64,000 bases of DNA from assembly GCA_949825025.1 (NCBI GenBank), contig OX463781.1, positions 9,364,648 to 9,428,647 on the forward strand, written 5' to 3'. The position numbers were made by a program, and so were the translations under genes. Shown here in pieces: positions 63,621 to 64,000 of this stretch. Source of the stretch: Siphlonurus alternatus. Lineage: Eukaryota > Arthropoda > Insecta > Ephemeroptera > Siphlonuridae. The notes under the pieces are model-generated. The model did not search any database. It saw only the letters and a program-made list of their open reading frames with translations, and was not told the origin of the DNA. Each line of letters begins with the position of its first letter. The stretch's first letter is position 1.

Positions 63621-63691
63621 GCATCGGTGGTTCAGTGGTAGAATGCTCGCCTGCCACGCGGGCGGCCCGGGTTCGATTCCCGGCCGATGCA
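63621..63691 (+). tRNA. tRNA-Gly (GCC), copy 1
   Basis: A 71-base cloverleaf: acceptor stem GCATCGG paired with CCGATGC, A box TGGTTCAGTGG, anticodon loop CTGCCAC with anticodon GCC, B box GGTTCGATTCC, and discriminator A. There is no intron. A T5 terminator follows at once. It decodes GGC and GGU glycine codons in the cytosol. Confidence 0.97.
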
Positions 63692-63771
63692 ACTTTTTCT
63701 TCCATTTTAAATTAAAAGTATTTTTAATGCTTTGTTGATAATGAAAATAGTACTAAGTACATTTTATCACA

Positions 63772-63842
63772 GCATCGGTGGTTCAGTGGTAGAATGCTCG
63801 CCTGCCACGCGGGCGGCCCGGGTTCGATTCCCGGCCGATGCA
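63772..63842 (+). tRNA. tRNA-Gly (GCC), copy 2
   Basis: Identical in sequence to copy 1, starting 151 bases after it, again followed by a T5 terminator. The spacer before it is similar to the spacer before copy 3. Confidence 0.97.
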
Positions 63843-63922
63843 ACTTTTTCTTCCTTTTTATTTGATAGTATTTTTAATTATTTTGTTGATAATGAAAATA
63901 ATTCTAAATAACTTTTATCGCA

Positions 63923-63993
63923 GCATCGGTGGTTCAGTGGTAGAATGCTCGCCTGCCACGCGGGCGGCCCGGGTTCGATTCCCGGCCGATGCA
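63923..63993 (+). tRNA. tRNA-Gly (GCC), copy 3
   Basis: Identical to copies 1 and 2 and again offset by 151 bases. The T-rich terminator runs into the window edge, so the array may continue. Confidence 0.97.
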
Positions 63994-64000
63994 ACTTTTT

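Larger units (their letters stand above)
63621..64000 (+). repeat. 151-bp tandem repeat carrying tRNA-Gly genes
   Basis: The unit is one tRNA gene plus an 80-base AT-rich spacer. The two spacers share most of their sequence (ACTTTTTCTTCC, AGTATTTTTAAT, TTTGTTGATAATGAAAATA), so the array arose by tandem duplication. Genes are identical while the spacers have drifted, as expected under selection or gene conversion. Confidence 0.9.

Overview
The window is animal nuclear DNA, most likely from an insect. It is strongly AT-rich, with spliced genes whose introns follow the GT-AG rule, many homopolymer and simple-sequence tracts, several short non-autonomous DNA transposons, and three tRNA-Gly genes. 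The receptor protein at the left end is of arthropod EGFR type. I cannot fix the order; a hemimetabolous insect is a guess from the compact EGFR introns, the AT-richness and the abundant CpG, and nothing here proves it.

Positions 1-5488 (+ strand) hold the 3' ten exons of the epidermal growth factor receptor gene. They encode 915 residues: the end of the cysteine-rich ectodomain, the transmembrane helix, a complete and apparently active tyrosine kinase domain, and a C-terminal tail with Shc-type (NPEY) and Grb2/Drk-type (YxN) motifs and a PDZ-type ETTV terminus. All ten exons join in frame. The 3' UTR follows.

From about 5.5 to 30.6 kb there is no convincing coding sequence. AT-rich DNA is broken by short GC- and CpG-rich islands that look like regulatory DNA or untranslated exons. 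Two of them (7.75-8.05 kb and 26.2-26.5 kb) end in good splice donors and could be 5' untranslated exons of the next gene.

From 30.6 kb a second + strand gene begins. Three exons (30610-31113, 34964-35041, 36781-36864) are well supported because every junction is phase 1 and stays open. A fourth small exon (55527-55577) fits the same phase. A separate small exon with its own ATG (54114-54189) also ends in phase 1 and could be an alternative promoter and N-terminus. The product is an unidentified, Ser/Ala/Gly-rich, probably nuclear regulatory protein. Its introns are very long and hold many CpG-rich islands, X-box (RFX-type) sites, CREB/ATF-type TGACGTCA sites and CACGTG E-boxes. The gene very probably continues past the right edge.

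Mobile DNA: a MITE family with internal hairpins (10310-10639, 42215-42506, 54939-55245, 59979-60313, and a diverged relative at 23807-24129); a 132-bp element with an 8-bp target duplication (29056-29187); a near-perfect foldback element (35560-35741); and a composite foldback element (61128-61547). The right end (63621-63993) carries three identical tRNA-Gly(GCC) genes in a 151-bp tandem array that probably continues beyond the window.

No complete novel system was found. The most useful new observations are the phase-1 exon chain with a possible internal promoter, the excess of TGACGTCA sites (nearly half of them carried by the MITEs), and the tRNA tandem array.
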